From Phocaeicola sp. (GTDB taxonomy: Bacteria > Bacteroidota > Bacteroidia > Bacteroidales > Bacteroidaceae), in contig JARIAN010000078.1 in NCBI GenBank assembly GCA_029257865.1, positions 1 to 35,518 on the forward strand: a stretch of 35,518 nucleotides of DNA. Reading direction: 5' to 3'. Within the stretch, counting starts at the first letter, position 1. Each line of letters starts with the position of its first letter. Positions 16,436 to 25,401 of the stretch are shown here, in pieces. A program made the position numbers and the translations under genes. Below the pieces are notes generated by a model. It saw only the letters and a list, made by a program, of their open reading frames with translations, made no database searches and was not told the DNA's origin.

Positions 16436-17839
16436 TTAGAATTCAGCGTTACGTGGAGTACGAGGGAAAGGAATCACGTCACGGATATTTGACATACCTG
16501 TCACAAACAGCAACAAGCGTTCAAATCCAAGACCGAAGCCTGAGTGAGGGCATGATCCGTATTTGCGTGTATCCAGATACCACCACATATCTTTCATAGG
16601 GATATTCAATTCCTGAATACGGGCCATCAGCTTTTCATAATCAGCTTCACGTTCTGAACCGCCGATAATTTCGCCAATCTTAGGGAACAATACATCCATT
16701 GCGCGTACGGTCTTACCGTCTTCATTCTGCTTCATATAGAAAGCCTTGATTTCTTTTGGATAATCAGTCAAGATAACCGGACGTTTGAAATGTTCTTCCA
16801 CCAAGAAACGTTCGTGTTCAGAAGCCAAGTCAACTCCCCAATAAACAGGGAACTCAAACTTCTGTCCTTTAGCTACTGCCTCTTCCAATATCTTGATACC
16901 TTCTGTATAAGGCAAGCGAACAAACTCTTCCTTCAGCACACCTTGCAGACGTTCGATTAGTCCCTTGTCAAACATATCGTTCAAGAACTTCACATCATCA
17001 TAGCAGTTGTCAAGAGCCCACTGTACACAATATTTAATGAATTCTTCTGCCAAATCCATATTATCCACAATGTCATTGAAGGCAACTTCCGGTTCAATCA
17101 TCCAAAATTCAGCCAAGTGACGTGGAGTATTTGAGTTCTCGGCACGGAATGTAGGACCAAATGTATAGATAGAACCCAAAGCTGTAGCAGCCAATTCACC
17201 TTCCAACTGTCCAGAAACAGTCAGACTGGCTTGCTTACCAAAGAAGTCATTATCATAAATAATTGAGCCATTTTCATCCTTCTTCAAATCATAAAGGTTC
17301 ATGGTAGTCACCTGGAACATTTGTCCTGCACCTTCGCAGTCAGAAGCCGTAATCAATGGTGTATGGAAATAGAAGAAGCCACGGTCGTGAAAGAACTTAT
17401 GAATAGCAATAGCCATATTGTGACGAATACGGAACACAGCACCGAAAGTATTGGTACGTGGACGCAAATGAGCGATTTCACGCAAGAATTCCATTGTGTG
17501 TCCTTTCTTCTGAAGAGGATAGGTATTGTCGCAAGTACCAAGCACTTCAATCTGACGAGCTTGTATTTCAGCAGCCTGTCCTGCACCCATAGACTCTACC
17601 AACTCACCATTTACACTGACACAGGCTCCAGTAGTAATCTGTTTCAGCATATCTTCATTAAAGTTAGCCAAATCTACCACCACCTGTACATTATTAATAG
17701 TAGAACCGTCATTCAAGGCTATAAAGTTAACCTGTTTGCTACCACGGCGAGTACGCACCCAACCTTTTACATTGACCATAGTACCGAAGTCTCGGCGTTT
17801 CAGCAAGTCAACAATTTTTGTTCTACGAATCATTTCCAT
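16436..17839 (-). CDS. asnS: Asparaginyl-tRNA synthetase
   Basis: A 467-residue class II synthetase that charges tRNA-Asn with asparagine. The N-terminal OB-fold anticodon-binding domain (about 17-110, [23 protein letters not shown]) precedes the catalytic domain. Class II motif 2 is seen in [27 protein letters not shown] and motif 3 in [29 protein letters not shown]. The sequence fits AsnRS rather than AspRS. It lies 82 nt after the pseudouridine synthase gene and has its own terminator. Confidence 0.97.
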   Translation of the reverse strand: MEMIRRTKIVDLLKRRDFGTMVNVKGWVRTRRGSKQVNFIALNDGSTINNVQVVVDLANFNEDMLKQITTGACVSVNGELVESMGAGQAAEIQARQIEVLGTCDNTYPLQKKGHTMEFLREIAHLRPRTNTFGAVFRIRHNMAIAIHKFFHDRGFFYFHTPLITASDCEGAGQMFQVTTMNLYDLKKDENGSIIYDNDFFGKQASLTVSGQLEGELAATALGSIYTFGPTFRAENSNTPRHLAEFWMIEPEVAFNDIVDNMDLAEEFIKYCVQWALDNCYDDVKFLNDMFDKGLIERLQGVLKEEFVRLPYTEGIKILEEAVAKGQKFEFPVYWGVDLASEHERFLVEEHFKRPVILTDYPKEIKAFYMKQNEDGKTVRAMDVLFPKIGEIIGGSEREADYEKLMARIQELNIPMKDMWWYLDTRKYGSCPHSGFGLGFERLLLFVTGMSNIRDVIPFPRTPRNAEF

Positions 17840-17861
17840 AGTTGTTTCTTTTAATCATCAT

Positions 17862-17900
17862 TCAGGCACAGGTCTCACTATTCATGAAGCCCGTGCCTGA
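17862..17900 (-). terminator. Possible terminator or hairpin between the pseudouridine synthase gene and asnS
   Basis: TCAGGCAC (17862-17869) pairs with GTGCCTGA (17893-17900), and a few inner pairs are possible. The minus-strand tail is only weakly T-rich, so it may be leaky. Confidence 0.4.
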
Positions 17901-17921
17901 TATATTATTACAAATTAATTA

Positions 17922-19286
17922 TTATTCGAAAGATCCCATACGAAGCATTGCCACCTCTTGTTCAGTAAGGTAGCGCCAATCTCCACGGCGCAGTCCTTTC
18001 TTAGTCAGTCCGGCAAAATAAACACGGTCCAACTTAATCACACGATATCCAAGAGCTTCAAAGATACGACGTACGATACGGTTCTTGCCTGAATGGATTT
18101 CAATACCGACCTGAGACTTGTCTGTATCAGAAGCATAGCTCACTGCATCTGCATGGATTTCTCCATCGTCCAATGTAACACCTGCAACAATCTGATCCAA
18201 ATCAGCCTTTGACACGTTCTTGTCGCAATATACATGATAAATTTTCTTCTTCAAGAATTTAGGGTGAGTCAACTTAGAAGCCAAGTCTCCATCGTTGGTC
18301 AATAACAGCACACCTGTGGTATTACGGTCAAGACGACCTACCGGATAGATGCGTTCCTTACATGCGCCACTTACAAAATCCATCACCGTCTTACGTTCCT
18401 GCGGGTCGTCAGAAGTAGTCACACAATCTTTAGGCTTATTAAGCAATACATAAACTTTACGTTCGATACTTACTGGCTGGTCATGAAACTTCACTTCATC
18501 GGTGCGCTGAATCTTAGTACCCAGTTCAGTTACTACTGTACCATTTACAGAAACCACTCCCGCTGCAATGAACTCATCAGCTTCACGACGAGAACAGATA
18601 CCTGCATTAGCCAAGAACTTATTCAAGCGGATAGGTTCATTCGGGTCTGTCAACAGATCTTTATATTCAATCTGTTTCTTCATGCTATATTTTGCATTAG
18701 GATTATAGTCATCGGTACGTGGGCGGAAACCTCCCTGCTGACGATAGCCTCCCTGCTGGTATCCATTATTGTTATAGCGCGGACGCTGCTGGCGATAACC
18801 TCCTTCACCCTGTCCGTTACCATTATAGCGTGGGCGGAAAGAGCGGTTCTCACCATCTTCATTATTATAACGCGGACGGAAAGAGCGGTTCTCACCGTTT
18901 TCATTATTATAGCGTGGATTATAAGCACGTTGTAGACGTCCGTTGTTATTATTGTTGAAACGTGGAGTATACCCGCGCTGTTCTCCCCCCTCCTGCTGGT
19001 TATTGAATGAAGGGCGATAAGGGCGCTGCTGACGATAACCACCTTCATTCTGTCCGTTGCTATTATAGCGTGGACGATAAGGGCGGTCTCCTCCACCATT
19101 ATTATTATTAAAATTTGGATTATAAGAAGAGCGGTAAGGGCGTTCACCTCCTTCATTGTTATTGAAATAAGGACGACGTCCGTAATTGTTACCACCTTCA
19201 TTACGGTTGTATTTGTTATAAGATTTGTAACCGTCGCGGCCAGACTGGCTATATTCGCCATTTTGTCTGCTTTCTTTTTCTGCCAT
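17922..19286 (-). CDS. RsuA/RluB-family pseudouridine synthase with repetitive N terminus
   Basis: A 454-residue protein. Residues 1 to about 205 are low-complexity, rich in Arg, Gly, Asn, Tyr and Gln, and built from RPYRPRYN-like units. An S4 RNA-binding domain follows (IRLNKFLANAGICSRREADEFI, about 217-238). The catalytic domain has NKPKDCVTTSDDP and the signature GRLDRNTTGVLLLTNDGDL with catalytic Asp320. It should convert a uridine of rRNA to pseudouridine; the large-subunit RluB-like role is likely but not certain. The unstructured N terminus probably binds RNA. It lies between purB and asnS on the same strand. Confidence 0.93.
   Translation of the reverse strand: MAEKESRQNGEYSQSGRDGYKSYNKYNRNEGGNNYGRRPYFNNNEGGERPYRSSYNPNFNNNNGGGDRPYRPRYNSNGQNEGGYRQQRPYRPSFNNQQEGGEQRGYTPRFNNNNNGRLQRAYNPRYNNENGENRSFRPRYNNEDGENRSFRPRYNGNGQGEGGYRQQRPRYNNNGYQQGGYRQQGGFRPRTDDYNPNAKYSMKKQIEYKDLLTDPNEPIRLNKFLANAGICSRREADEFIAAGVVSVNGTVVTELGTKIQRTDEVKFHDQPVSIERKVYVLLNKPKDCVTTSDDPQERKTVMDFVSGACKERIYPVGRLDRNTTGVLLLTNDGDLASKLTHPKFLKKKIYHVYCDKNVSKADLDQIVAGVTLDDGEIHADAVSYASDTDKSQVGIEIHSGKNRIVRRIFEALGYRVIKLDRVYFAGLTKKGLRRGDWRYLTEQEVAMLRMGSFE
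18825..18912 (-). repeat. Tandem repeat inside the pseudouridine synthase gene
   Basis: Two adjacent near-identical 42-bp units encode NNENGENRSFRPRY and NNEDGENRSFRPRY. Looser RPRYN/GGYRQQRP copies extend across about 18700-19200. Confidence 0.75.
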
Positions 19287-19353
19287 AAAATAGAATTTAG
19301 ATAATTAATAAATACCCTCTCGGGCCATTGATATTTTTAAATTTGTTATAAAA

Positions 19354-20700
19354 TTACAGTCCTGTATAATTATGCGGAGTAATTGCTCTAAGCTCTTCCT
19401 TAATGTCCTCACTCACATTCAAAGTTTCAATAAATTCTTTGATAGAATTTTCATTGATAGCCTGATTTGTACGTGTAAGCGCTTTCAAAGCTTCATACGG
19501 ATGCGGATACGCCTCACGACGCAACACTGTCTGAATGGCTTCGGCCACTACACTCCAGCAATTATCCAAGTCTTCATAAATCTTATGTTCATTGAGAAGC
19601 AACTTGCCTAACCCTTTCAATGTGCTTTGGATAGCAATAATAGTATGTCCGAAAGGAACACCGATATTACGTAATACAGTAGAGTCTGTCAAGTCGCGCT
19701 GCAAACGTGAAACAGGCAATTTACTTGAAAGGTGTTCAAAAATAGCATTTGCCATACCCAAGTTACCTTCCGCATTTTCATAATCAATCGGATTTACCTT
19801 ATGAGGCATAGCACTAGATCCCACTTCACCTGCTTTAATTTTCTGCTTGAAATATTCCATTGAAATATACTGCCAGAAATCACGGTTCATGTCAATCATG
19901 ATTGTATTGATACGTTTCATCGCATCAAAGATAGCACCCAGGTTATCATAGTTTGAAATCTGAGTAGTATATTCTTCACGTTCCAATCCCAACTTTTCAG
20001 CAACAAAGCGGTTTCCGAATGCTTTCCAATCATAAGCAGGATAAGCTACATGGTGAGCATTATAGTTACCAGTTGCACCTCCAAACTTAGCAGTAATAGG
20101 ACAAGCTTTCAAGACTGCCAACTGACGATTCAAGCGATATACAAACACATTGATTTCCTTGCCCAGGCGAGTAGGAGAAGCAGGCTGTCCATGAGTCTTT
20201 GCAAGCATAGGAATATTTTTCCACTCTTCGGCAAATGCAGCCAGTTGGTCTATCAATTTCTGAATCTGAGGATAATAAACTTCATTCAATGCGTCTTTAA
20301 TTGACAAAGGCACAGAGGTATTGTTGATATCTTGTGAAGTCAAGCCGAAGTGGATGAATTCTTTATATGCTTCCAGTCCGCCAAGTTTATCAAATTGTTC
20401 CTTGATAAAATACTCCACAGCCTTCACGTCATGATTAGTCACACTTTCAATTTCCTTGATGCGCTGCGCATCGGCTTCAGAAAAATTACGGTAAATGTCA
20501 CGCAAAGATTCAAAGCGTGTATGATCCAAACTTTTCAGCTGTGGAAGAGGCAATTCACACAATGTGATAAAATATTCAATTTCTACCTGCACACGATATT
20601 TAATCAGTGCATATTCTGAGAAATAAGCAGCCAAAGCTTCCGCTTTGCCTCTGTATCTACCGTCTATCGGTGATATAGCTGTAAGTAAATCAAGCTCCAT
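19354..20700 (-). CDS. purB: Adenylosuccinate lyase
   Basis: A 448-residue enzyme of purine synthesis. It splits fumarate from SAICAR and from adenylosuccinate. The fumarase/aspartase signature GSSAMPHKVNPIDYENAEGN is present near residue 300, with KTHGQPASPTRLGKE and TSQDINNTS as further active-site segments. The frame extends upstream to 20871, but those residues are non-homologous and cross the promoter; MELDLLTAISPIDGRY at 20700 is the natural start. A -7 element TACCTTTG lies at 20755-20762 on the minus strand. It is divergent from the DUF4250 gene. Confidence 0.97.
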   Translation of the reverse strand: MELDLLTAISPIDGRYRGKAEALAAYFSEYALIKYRVQVEIEYFITLCELPLPQLKSLDHTRFESLRDIYRNFSEADAQRIKEIESVTNHDVKAVEYFIKEQFDKLGGLEAYKEFIHFGLTSQDINNTSVPLSIKDALNEVYYPQIQKLIDQLAAFAEEWKNIPMLAKTHGQPASPTRLGKEINVFVYRLNRQLAVLKACPITAKFGGATGNYNAHHVAYPAYDWKAFGNRFVAEKLGLEREEYTTQISNYDNLGAIFDAMKRINTIMIDMNRDFWQYISMEYFKQKIKAGEVGSSAMPHKVNPIDYENAEGNLGMANAIFEHLSSKLPVSRLQRDLTDSTVLRNIGVPFGHTIIAIQSTLKGLGKLLLNEHKIYEDLDNCWSVVAEAIQTVLRREAYPHPYEALKALTRTNQAINENSIKEFIETLNVSEDIKEELRAITPHNYTGL

Positions 20701-20754
20701 CATGTTTTTACAACTAAAGTTTTGATATTTAATGGTCATTATAATTATAATGTG

Positions 20755-20762
20755 CAAAGGTA
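20755..20762 (-). promoter_or_regulatory. Candidate -7 element of the purB promoter
   Basis: Minus-strand TACCTTTG fits TAnnTTTG about 55 nt before the purB start. The -33 position reads GTTT, a weak match. Confidence 0.5.
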
Positions 20763-20858
20763 ATTCTTTTTCATGAGTTAAAAACGCTAACCCATAAACT
20801 TTAGTATATATTTTGAAATTATTTTGAAGTTTTATAAAAACGAAAAAACGAAAAGCCG

Positions 20859-20866
20859 TACCTTTG
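20859..20866 (+). promoter_or_regulatory. Candidate -7 element of the DUF4250-dsbD promoter
   Basis: TACCTTTG on the plus strand fits TAnnTTTG and lies 42 nt before the ATG at 20909. No good -33 TTTG is seen. The same octamer serves purB on the other strand. Confidence 0.5.
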
Positions 20867-20908
20867 CACACCCAAATCGTAAAATTATAATTTTAAAGAG
20901 CTTAAATT

Positions 20909-21085
20909 ATGGAAATACCAAAGGATCCGATGATGTTATTCAGTTTTGTGAACATGAAATTACGAGACTTTTATTCTTCTCTTGATGCCTTATGTGAAGA
21001 CTTAGACGTAGATAAAGAACAAATAATCCACACCTTGGCAAGCGTTGGCTTTGAATATAACCAAGAGTTAAACAAATTCTGGTAA
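20909..21085 (+). CDS. DUF4250 domain-containing small protein
   Basis: A 58-residue protein, MEIPKDPMMLFSFVNMKLRD at its start and ending NQELNKFW. The PKDPMMLxSFVNMKLRD opening and the DLDVDKEQIIHTLASVGFEY helix-turn pattern match the small DUF4250 family as I recall it. No function is known to me. No signal peptide, membrane segment or cysteine pair is present. It has its own -7 element and is followed 47 nt later by the dsbD-like gene, so the two may be cotranscribed. Confidence 0.85.
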   Translation: MEIPKDPMMLFSFVNMKLRDFYSSLDALCEDLDVDKEQIIHTLASVGFEYNQELNKFW

Positions 21086-21132
21086 TAATTTGTCAACAAA
21101 TAAAGAAGAATATAAATTAAAAAAAATAAACA

Positions 21133-23145
21133 ATGACTAAAAGAATCGTTCTCTGTTGGTTGTCAATGGTATTATGGTACGTGACAGCCTTTGCCCAAAT
21201 GGCAGATCCCGTTAAGTTTAAATCGGAATGGAAAAAGATTTCTGACACAGAAGCGGAAATTGTATTCACCGGAAGCATCGATGATGGTTGGCATGTATAT
21301 TCTACCAATATGGAAGATGGCGGACCAACGTCTGCAACTTTCAATGTAGATAAAATTGAAGGAGCTGAGCTTATCGGCAACTTAGGCTTCGAAGGTAAGG
21401 AAATAAAAATGATGGACCCTGTCTTTGCTATGCAGGTTCGTTTCTTCGAAAAATCAGTAAAGTTCATCCAAAAAGTAAAATTGCTGGGAAGTGCTTACAA
21501 TGTAACCGGATATTTGGAATATGGTGCTTGCGATGACGAAAACTGTCTTCCTCCTACTGCCGTCGACTTCTCTTTCAAAGGAAATGTTGCCGCTAAAGCG
21601 CCTGCCAAAATTGAAACACCTGCAACTAAAACAACAAAAGCAGAAAAGCCTGCAGAAGAAAGAGCCACACCTGTTGTAGATGCCGTTGCTCCTTCATCCA
21701 ACCTCAGCAAAGCACCCGACTACTGGAAACCGGTAATCAATGAGCTGAATAGCTTTGGAGAAAACCAAAACAAGGAATCGCACTCATGGATCTATATCTT
21801 CTTTACCGGACTGGTTGGTGGTTTACTCGCTTTGTTTACCCCTTGTGTATGGCCGATTATTCCAATGACTGTAAGTTTCTTCTTGAAACGTACAAAAGAT
21901 AAAAAGAAAGGTATCCGTGACGCATGGACCTATGGTGCTTCTATCATCGTTATCTATGTTGCACTAGGGCTTGCTGTAACATTAATCTTTGGAGCTAGCG
22001 CATTGAATGCATTATCTACCAATGCAATCTTCAACATCTTGTTCTTCTTGATGTTAGTAGTGTTTGCTGCTTCATTCTTTGGAGCTTTCGAACTTGCCTT
22101 ACCTTCTAAATGGAGTAATGCTGTAGACAGCAAAGCAGAACAGACTACCGGTCTGCTGAGCATCTTCTTAATGGCATTTACTTTGTCATTGGTTTCTTTC
22201 TCTTGTACCGGACCTATCATCGGGTTCCTTTTGGTAGAAGTTTCCACTACGGGAAGTATTGTAGCACCAGCTATTGGAATGCTAGGCTTCGCTGTCGCTT
22301 TGGCTTTGCCTTTCACCCTCTTCGCTATGTTCCCGTCATGGCTTAAATCAATGCCTAAATCAGGTGGATGGATGAACGTCATCAAGGTTACATTAGGATT
22401 CTTGGAACTGGCCTTCGCACTCAAGTTCTTGTCAGTTGCTGACTTGGCTTACGGATGGAGACTACTTGACCGTGAAACATTCTTGGCACTATGGATTGCA
22501 ATCTTTGGTTTGCTTGGCATGTACCTGTTAGGAAAAATCAAGTTTCCACACGATGACGACGAAACCAAAGTAAGTGTTCCACGCTTCTTTATGGCTCTAA
22601 TTTCTCTGGCATTTGCCATTTATATGATTCCAGGACTTTGGGGTGCCCCACTAAAGGCTGTCAGCGCATTTGCTCCACCTATGCAGACTCAGGACTTTAA
22701 CCTCTACAAAAACGAGACTCATGCCAAATTCACCGACTATGAAGCAGGTATGGAATATGCCCGCCAGCACAATAAGCCTGTAATGCTTGATTTTACCGGA
22801 TATGGATGTGTAAACTGCCGCAAAATGGAATTAGCAGTATGGACCGACCAGAAAGTAAGCAAATTGCTGAATGATGACTATGTATTGATAACACTATATG
22901 TAGACGAAAAAACCAAATTGCCAGAACCTATCAAAATCACAGAAAACGGAGCTGAACGTACTCTGAGAAGCATAGGAGATAAATGGAGCTATCTGCAACG
23001 CTCTAAGTTCGGTGCCAATGCACAACCATTCTATGTATTGATTGACAACGAAGGCAATCCTTTGAACAAATCATATTCTTATGATGAAGATGTCAACAAA
23101 TATGTAGATTTCCTTGAAACAGGTTTGCGCAACTACAAGAAATAA
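21133..23145 (+). CDS. dsbD: DsbD-like thiol:disulfide interchange protein
   Basis: A 670-residue inner-membrane protein that carries reducing equivalents from cytosolic thioredoxin to the periplasm. It has a signal peptide (about 1-22, ending AFAQ) and an N-terminal DsbD-alpha-like domain with a Cys133-Cys138 pair (CDDENC). A Lys/Pro/Ala-rich linker (150-195) leads to a CcdA-like membrane core with Cys238 (LFTPCVWPIIPM) and Cys358 (SFSCTGPIIG). A C-terminal thioredoxin-like domain has CVNC (Cys559, Cys562). All three redox pairs of a full DsbD are present. The exact partner proteins are unknown. Confidence 0.92.
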   Translation: MTKRIVLCWLSMVLWYVTAFAQMADPVKFKSEWKKISDTEAEIVFTGSIDDGWHVYSTNMEDGGPTSATFNVDKIEGAELIGNLGFEGKEIKMMDPVFAMQVRFFEKSVKFIQKVKLLGSAYNVTGYLEYGACDDENCLPPTAVDFSFKGNVAAKAPAKIETPATKTTKAEKPAEERATPVVDAVAPSSNLSKAPDYWKPVINELNSFGENQNKESHSWIYIFFTGLVGGLLALFTPCVWPIIPMTVSFFLKRTKDKKKGIRDAWTYGASIIVIYVALGLAVTLIFGASALNALSTNAIFNILFFLMLVVFAASFFGAFELALPSKWSNAVDSKAEQTTGLLSIFLMAFTLSLVSFSCTGPIIGFLLVEVSTTGSIVAPAIGMLGFAVALALPFTLFAMFPSWLKSMPKSGGWMNVIKVTLGFLELAFALKFLSVADLAYGWRLLDRETFLALWIAIFGLLGMYLLGKIKFPHDDDETKVSVPRFFMALISLAFAIYMIPGLWGAPLKAVSAFAPPMQTQDFNLYKNETHAKFTDYEAGMEYARQHNKPVMLDFTGYGCVNCRKMELAVWTDQKVSKLLNDDYVLITLYVDEKTKLPEPIKITENGAERTLRSIGDKWSYLQRSKFGANAQPFYVLIDNEGNPLNKSYSYDEDVNKYVDFLETGLRNYKK

Positions 23146-23188
23146 CCAACTTCAAAGACACTCCGGATATACAACTTTACTGGGGTGA

Positions 23189-23238
23189 AAAAGGAGGCAG
23201 TTCTGCTACAATACAAACAGAACTGCCTCCTTCTTATT
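23189..23238. terminator. Bidirectional terminator between dsbD and the EnvC-like gene
   Basis: A perfect 15-bp inverted repeat (23191-23205 with 23218-23232) is flanked by an A-run on the left (TTTTT on the minus strand) and by TTCTTATTT on the right. It can end both convergent transcripts. Confidence 0.9.
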
Positions 23239-23245
23239 TATCTAC

Positions 23246-24568
23246 TTACAATCCCAACCAAAGTTGAGGATTCAATTTCACCGTTTCTTTACGCAGCTGA
23301 AAATGCAAGACGGTATTTCCATCGGAATCGGTATTGACTTCACCGATAATATCACGCGCTTTCAACAAGCTACCTTTCTTAATCAAGACCGATGACAAAT
23401 TGCAATAGACAGAAATATAACTGCCGTGTCGCACCAAGACATTCGCCATTCCATTATATTGGAATATTGCAGAAACCTCTCCATCAAAAATAGCTCTAGC
23501 TTGTGCCCCTTTCTTGCCTTTCAAGTCAATCCCTTTATTATCCAGGCGAACATTACGCAATCCCGGCACCTGATATTGTCCATATCGACCAATCAAAGCA
23601 TAAGCTCCGGTAATAGGGATCGGCAGCCTACCTTTATTGCTTTCAAAGCTACCCGACAGACGATGATCATCATTACCCAGCTGATAATGTTCCATTTTTT
23701 CTGCCGGCTTATTGGCAGATTTCTCTATCGGCTTATTGGCCGCTTTAGATTTAGCAGCCGCTGCCTTTTGGGCAGCCTCTTTCCTCCGTTTTGCAGCAGC
23801 CAACTCCTTGCGGCGTCTTTCTTCCTCACGCTTCTTGGCTTGAGCAATCTCTATCTCAATCAGCCGATCGATTTCCGCATTCAAGCGATTAGCCGACAAA
23901 CGCTGCTTCTTCACCTCAGCCTCTATATCCCATTGTTTTTTTTGCAATGAAGCAAGAAGTCCCCTTCGTTCTTCTTCTTGTGCCATCAATTTCTCTTTCT
24001 CGGCCATACCTTGCTTCAATAGCGCTTCTTTTGCCTTACGACTGTTTTCCAGCGTACGCTGCTTGTCTACCACCTGCTTCTGCTTATGCCACAGCCTCAC
24101 TCCTTGTTGTTTCTGATAATCGGCATAGCGCTGTACATAACGCATTCTCCGATACATCTGTCCCAAGTCTTCAGCTGAAAAGATAAACATCAGTTTTTCC
24201 TGTACCGATTTATTTCGATACATATAATTGACCGACTGCTCATATTTCAACTTACGCTCCTTCAGCTCACGCTGCAACTTCTTCAGTTCCACCTCCAGCC
24301 TTCCTGTTTCCCGCTGAATAGTAAGCATATCCTTTTCAATGACAGCAATATATTTCTTACGTTCATCTATCTGCCCGGAAAGCAAAGCCAAATTACTCAA
24401 TTGGCTGTTTACATCCTTGCTAGTCGACTGCAATAACGATTCGGAAGCAGCTATCTGCTTCTGCAATTCCTTATGCTGCTTTTCCAACTCCTGAATCTTG
24501 CGGGTAGTCTGCGCTTGAAGAGCAACACAACATAGACCAATACAGATAAGACAAACAATCTTTTTCAT
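23246..24568 (-). CDS. EnvC-like murein hydrolase activator (degenerate M23 domain)
   Basis: A 440-residue exported protein with a signal peptide ending ALQAQ and a long coiled coil (about 25-260). A basic Lys/Ala-rich linker precedes a C-terminal LytM/M23 domain (about 320-440). The zinc-site pattern is damaged: Asn344 stands where the first His is expected (NKGID), Asn390 replaces the His of the AHL motif, and Val420 replaces the first His of HxH. Asp348 and His422 remain. Like E. coli EnvC, it probably activates an amidase during cell division rather than cutting peptidoglycan. It lies 2 nt after the DUF4292 gene. Confidence 0.88.
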   Translation of the reverse strand: MKKIVCLICIGLCCVALQAQTTRKIQELEKQHKELQKQIAASESLLQSTSKDVNSQLSNLALLSGQIDERKKYIAVIEKDMLTIQRETGRLEVELKKLQRELKERKLKYEQSVNYMYRNKSVQEKLMFIFSAEDLGQMYRRMRYVQRYADYQKQQGVRLWHKQKQVVDKQRTLENSRKAKEALLKQGMAEKEKLMAQEEERRGLLASLQKKQWDIEAEVKKQRLSANRLNAEIDRLIEIEIAQAKKREEERRRKELAAAKRRKEAAQKAAAAKSKAANKPIEKSANKPAEKMEHYQLGNDDHRLSGSFESNKGRLPIPITGAYALIGRYGQYQVPGLRNVRLDNKGIDLKGKKGAQARAIFDGEVSAIFQYNGMANVLVRHGSYISVYCNLSSVLIKKGSLLKARDIIGEVNTDSDGNTVLHFQLRKETVKLNPQLWLGL

Positions 24569-24570
24569 TC

Positions 24571-25401
24571 TTACTTCAATATCATCTTCAATAAATCTTC
24601 AAAATCCACACGCGTATAGCGAGACGAAACTTCTGAAACAACATCCCAATTCTCATTTACCGAAAGGCGAGAAAAGTCCATATCCACATTTACTGGAGTA
24701 GAGAAACCTTTGATTGCCACATTCATTTCACGTGGAAAACTCTTCCCGTTTAAAGTGCCAAACCCTGCATAATTCCAGTTCATTTCATACGCAGAGCCAA
24801 CGGCTCCAATACTGCTTTCCTGTAGTGCTCCATCTACTACAGAAGTTCGGAAACGATAAGTCAACCGCCGTGAAGTCTTGGCCTGAAGCCAGACACTTTG
24901 TCCCGACTGTGCCCCAATCATAAACAATCCCGCATCTATCTCACTGCGGTCCAGTTTTCCGGGATAGAACATTTCGTTCAGCAACAAAGCCTGCAATGCC
25001 TCAAAACCAAAATCAAGATGCCACTTCTTGTTCAGTTCTTCAAAAGACAACTGTACATACCGCTTATTCAAACGGTCAATAACCAGGAAACCATTTGGAG
25101 TTATATCCATTCGTGCCACCTCAATACCCAAAAGCGGAGCTACAGAAAAACGGATAAGTTGTCCACGCTTCAGTTTCAACGAAGCATTAGCCTTTACATT
25201 CTTCCCCCCCATATTCAAGCGGAAAGCCACTTTACTGCTCATTACCTGCCATTCAGGGGCAAGTGAAATCACCTTTTCCACATAAGCTTTTCCGGTCAGC
25301 CCTCCTATTTCCGGAGTCTTTTCAGTCTTGCGCACCGAAGAACAAGAAGCCATAATGGCTGCCATCACTCCGATAGCTATCAGTTTAGTATAATGTCTCA
25401 T
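24571..25401 (-). CDS. DUF4292 lipoprotein
   Basis: A 276-residue lipoprotein (lipobox IMASC, Cys20) with the layout of the DUF4292 family: SSKVAFRLNMGGKNVKANASLKLKRGQLIRFSVAPLLGIEVARM, then DRLNKRYVQLSFEELN. The beta-rich fold resembles LolA/LolB-type lipoprotein carriers, which suggests outer-membrane lipid or lipoprotein handling; this is inference. It overlaps the TPR gene by four bases (25398-25401) and is followed at once by the EnvC-like gene, so the cluster is translated as a unit. Confidence 0.85.
   Translation of the reverse strand: MRHYTKLIAIGVMAAIMASCSSVRKTEKTPEIGGLTGKAYVEKVISLAPEWQVMSSKVAFRLNMGGKNVKANASLKLKRGQLIRFSVAPLLGIEVARMDITPNGFLVIDRLNKRYVQLSFEELNKKWHLDFGFEALQALLLNEMFYPGKLDRSEIDAGLFMIGAQSGQSVWLQAKTSRRLTYRFRTSVVDGALQESSIGAVGSAYEMNWNYAGFGTLNGKSFPREMNVAIKGFSTPVNVDMDFSRLSVNENWDVVSEVSSRYTRVDFEDLLKMILK

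Noticed and set aside
18700-19200. Spaced short repeats resembling a CRISPR array
   Set aside because: Repeats and spacers both stay in frame and encode a continuous RPRYN/GGYRQQ protein repeat; unit lengths vary and no cas genes are near.
18680-19261. A 193-residue minus-strand frame and several plus-strand frames over the pseudouridine synthase gene
   Set aside because: They are alternative frames of the repetitive N-terminal coding region, biased to Ile/Thr/Val by the repeat, with no family features.
20701-20871. Upstream extension of purB
   Set aside because: The 57 extra residues are not like adenylosuccinate lyase and cover the promoter element at 20755-20762.
23246-24568. Calling the M23 protein an active endopeptidase
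   Set aside because: Two of the expected zinc or catalytic His positions are Asn and one is Val, so an activator role fits better.
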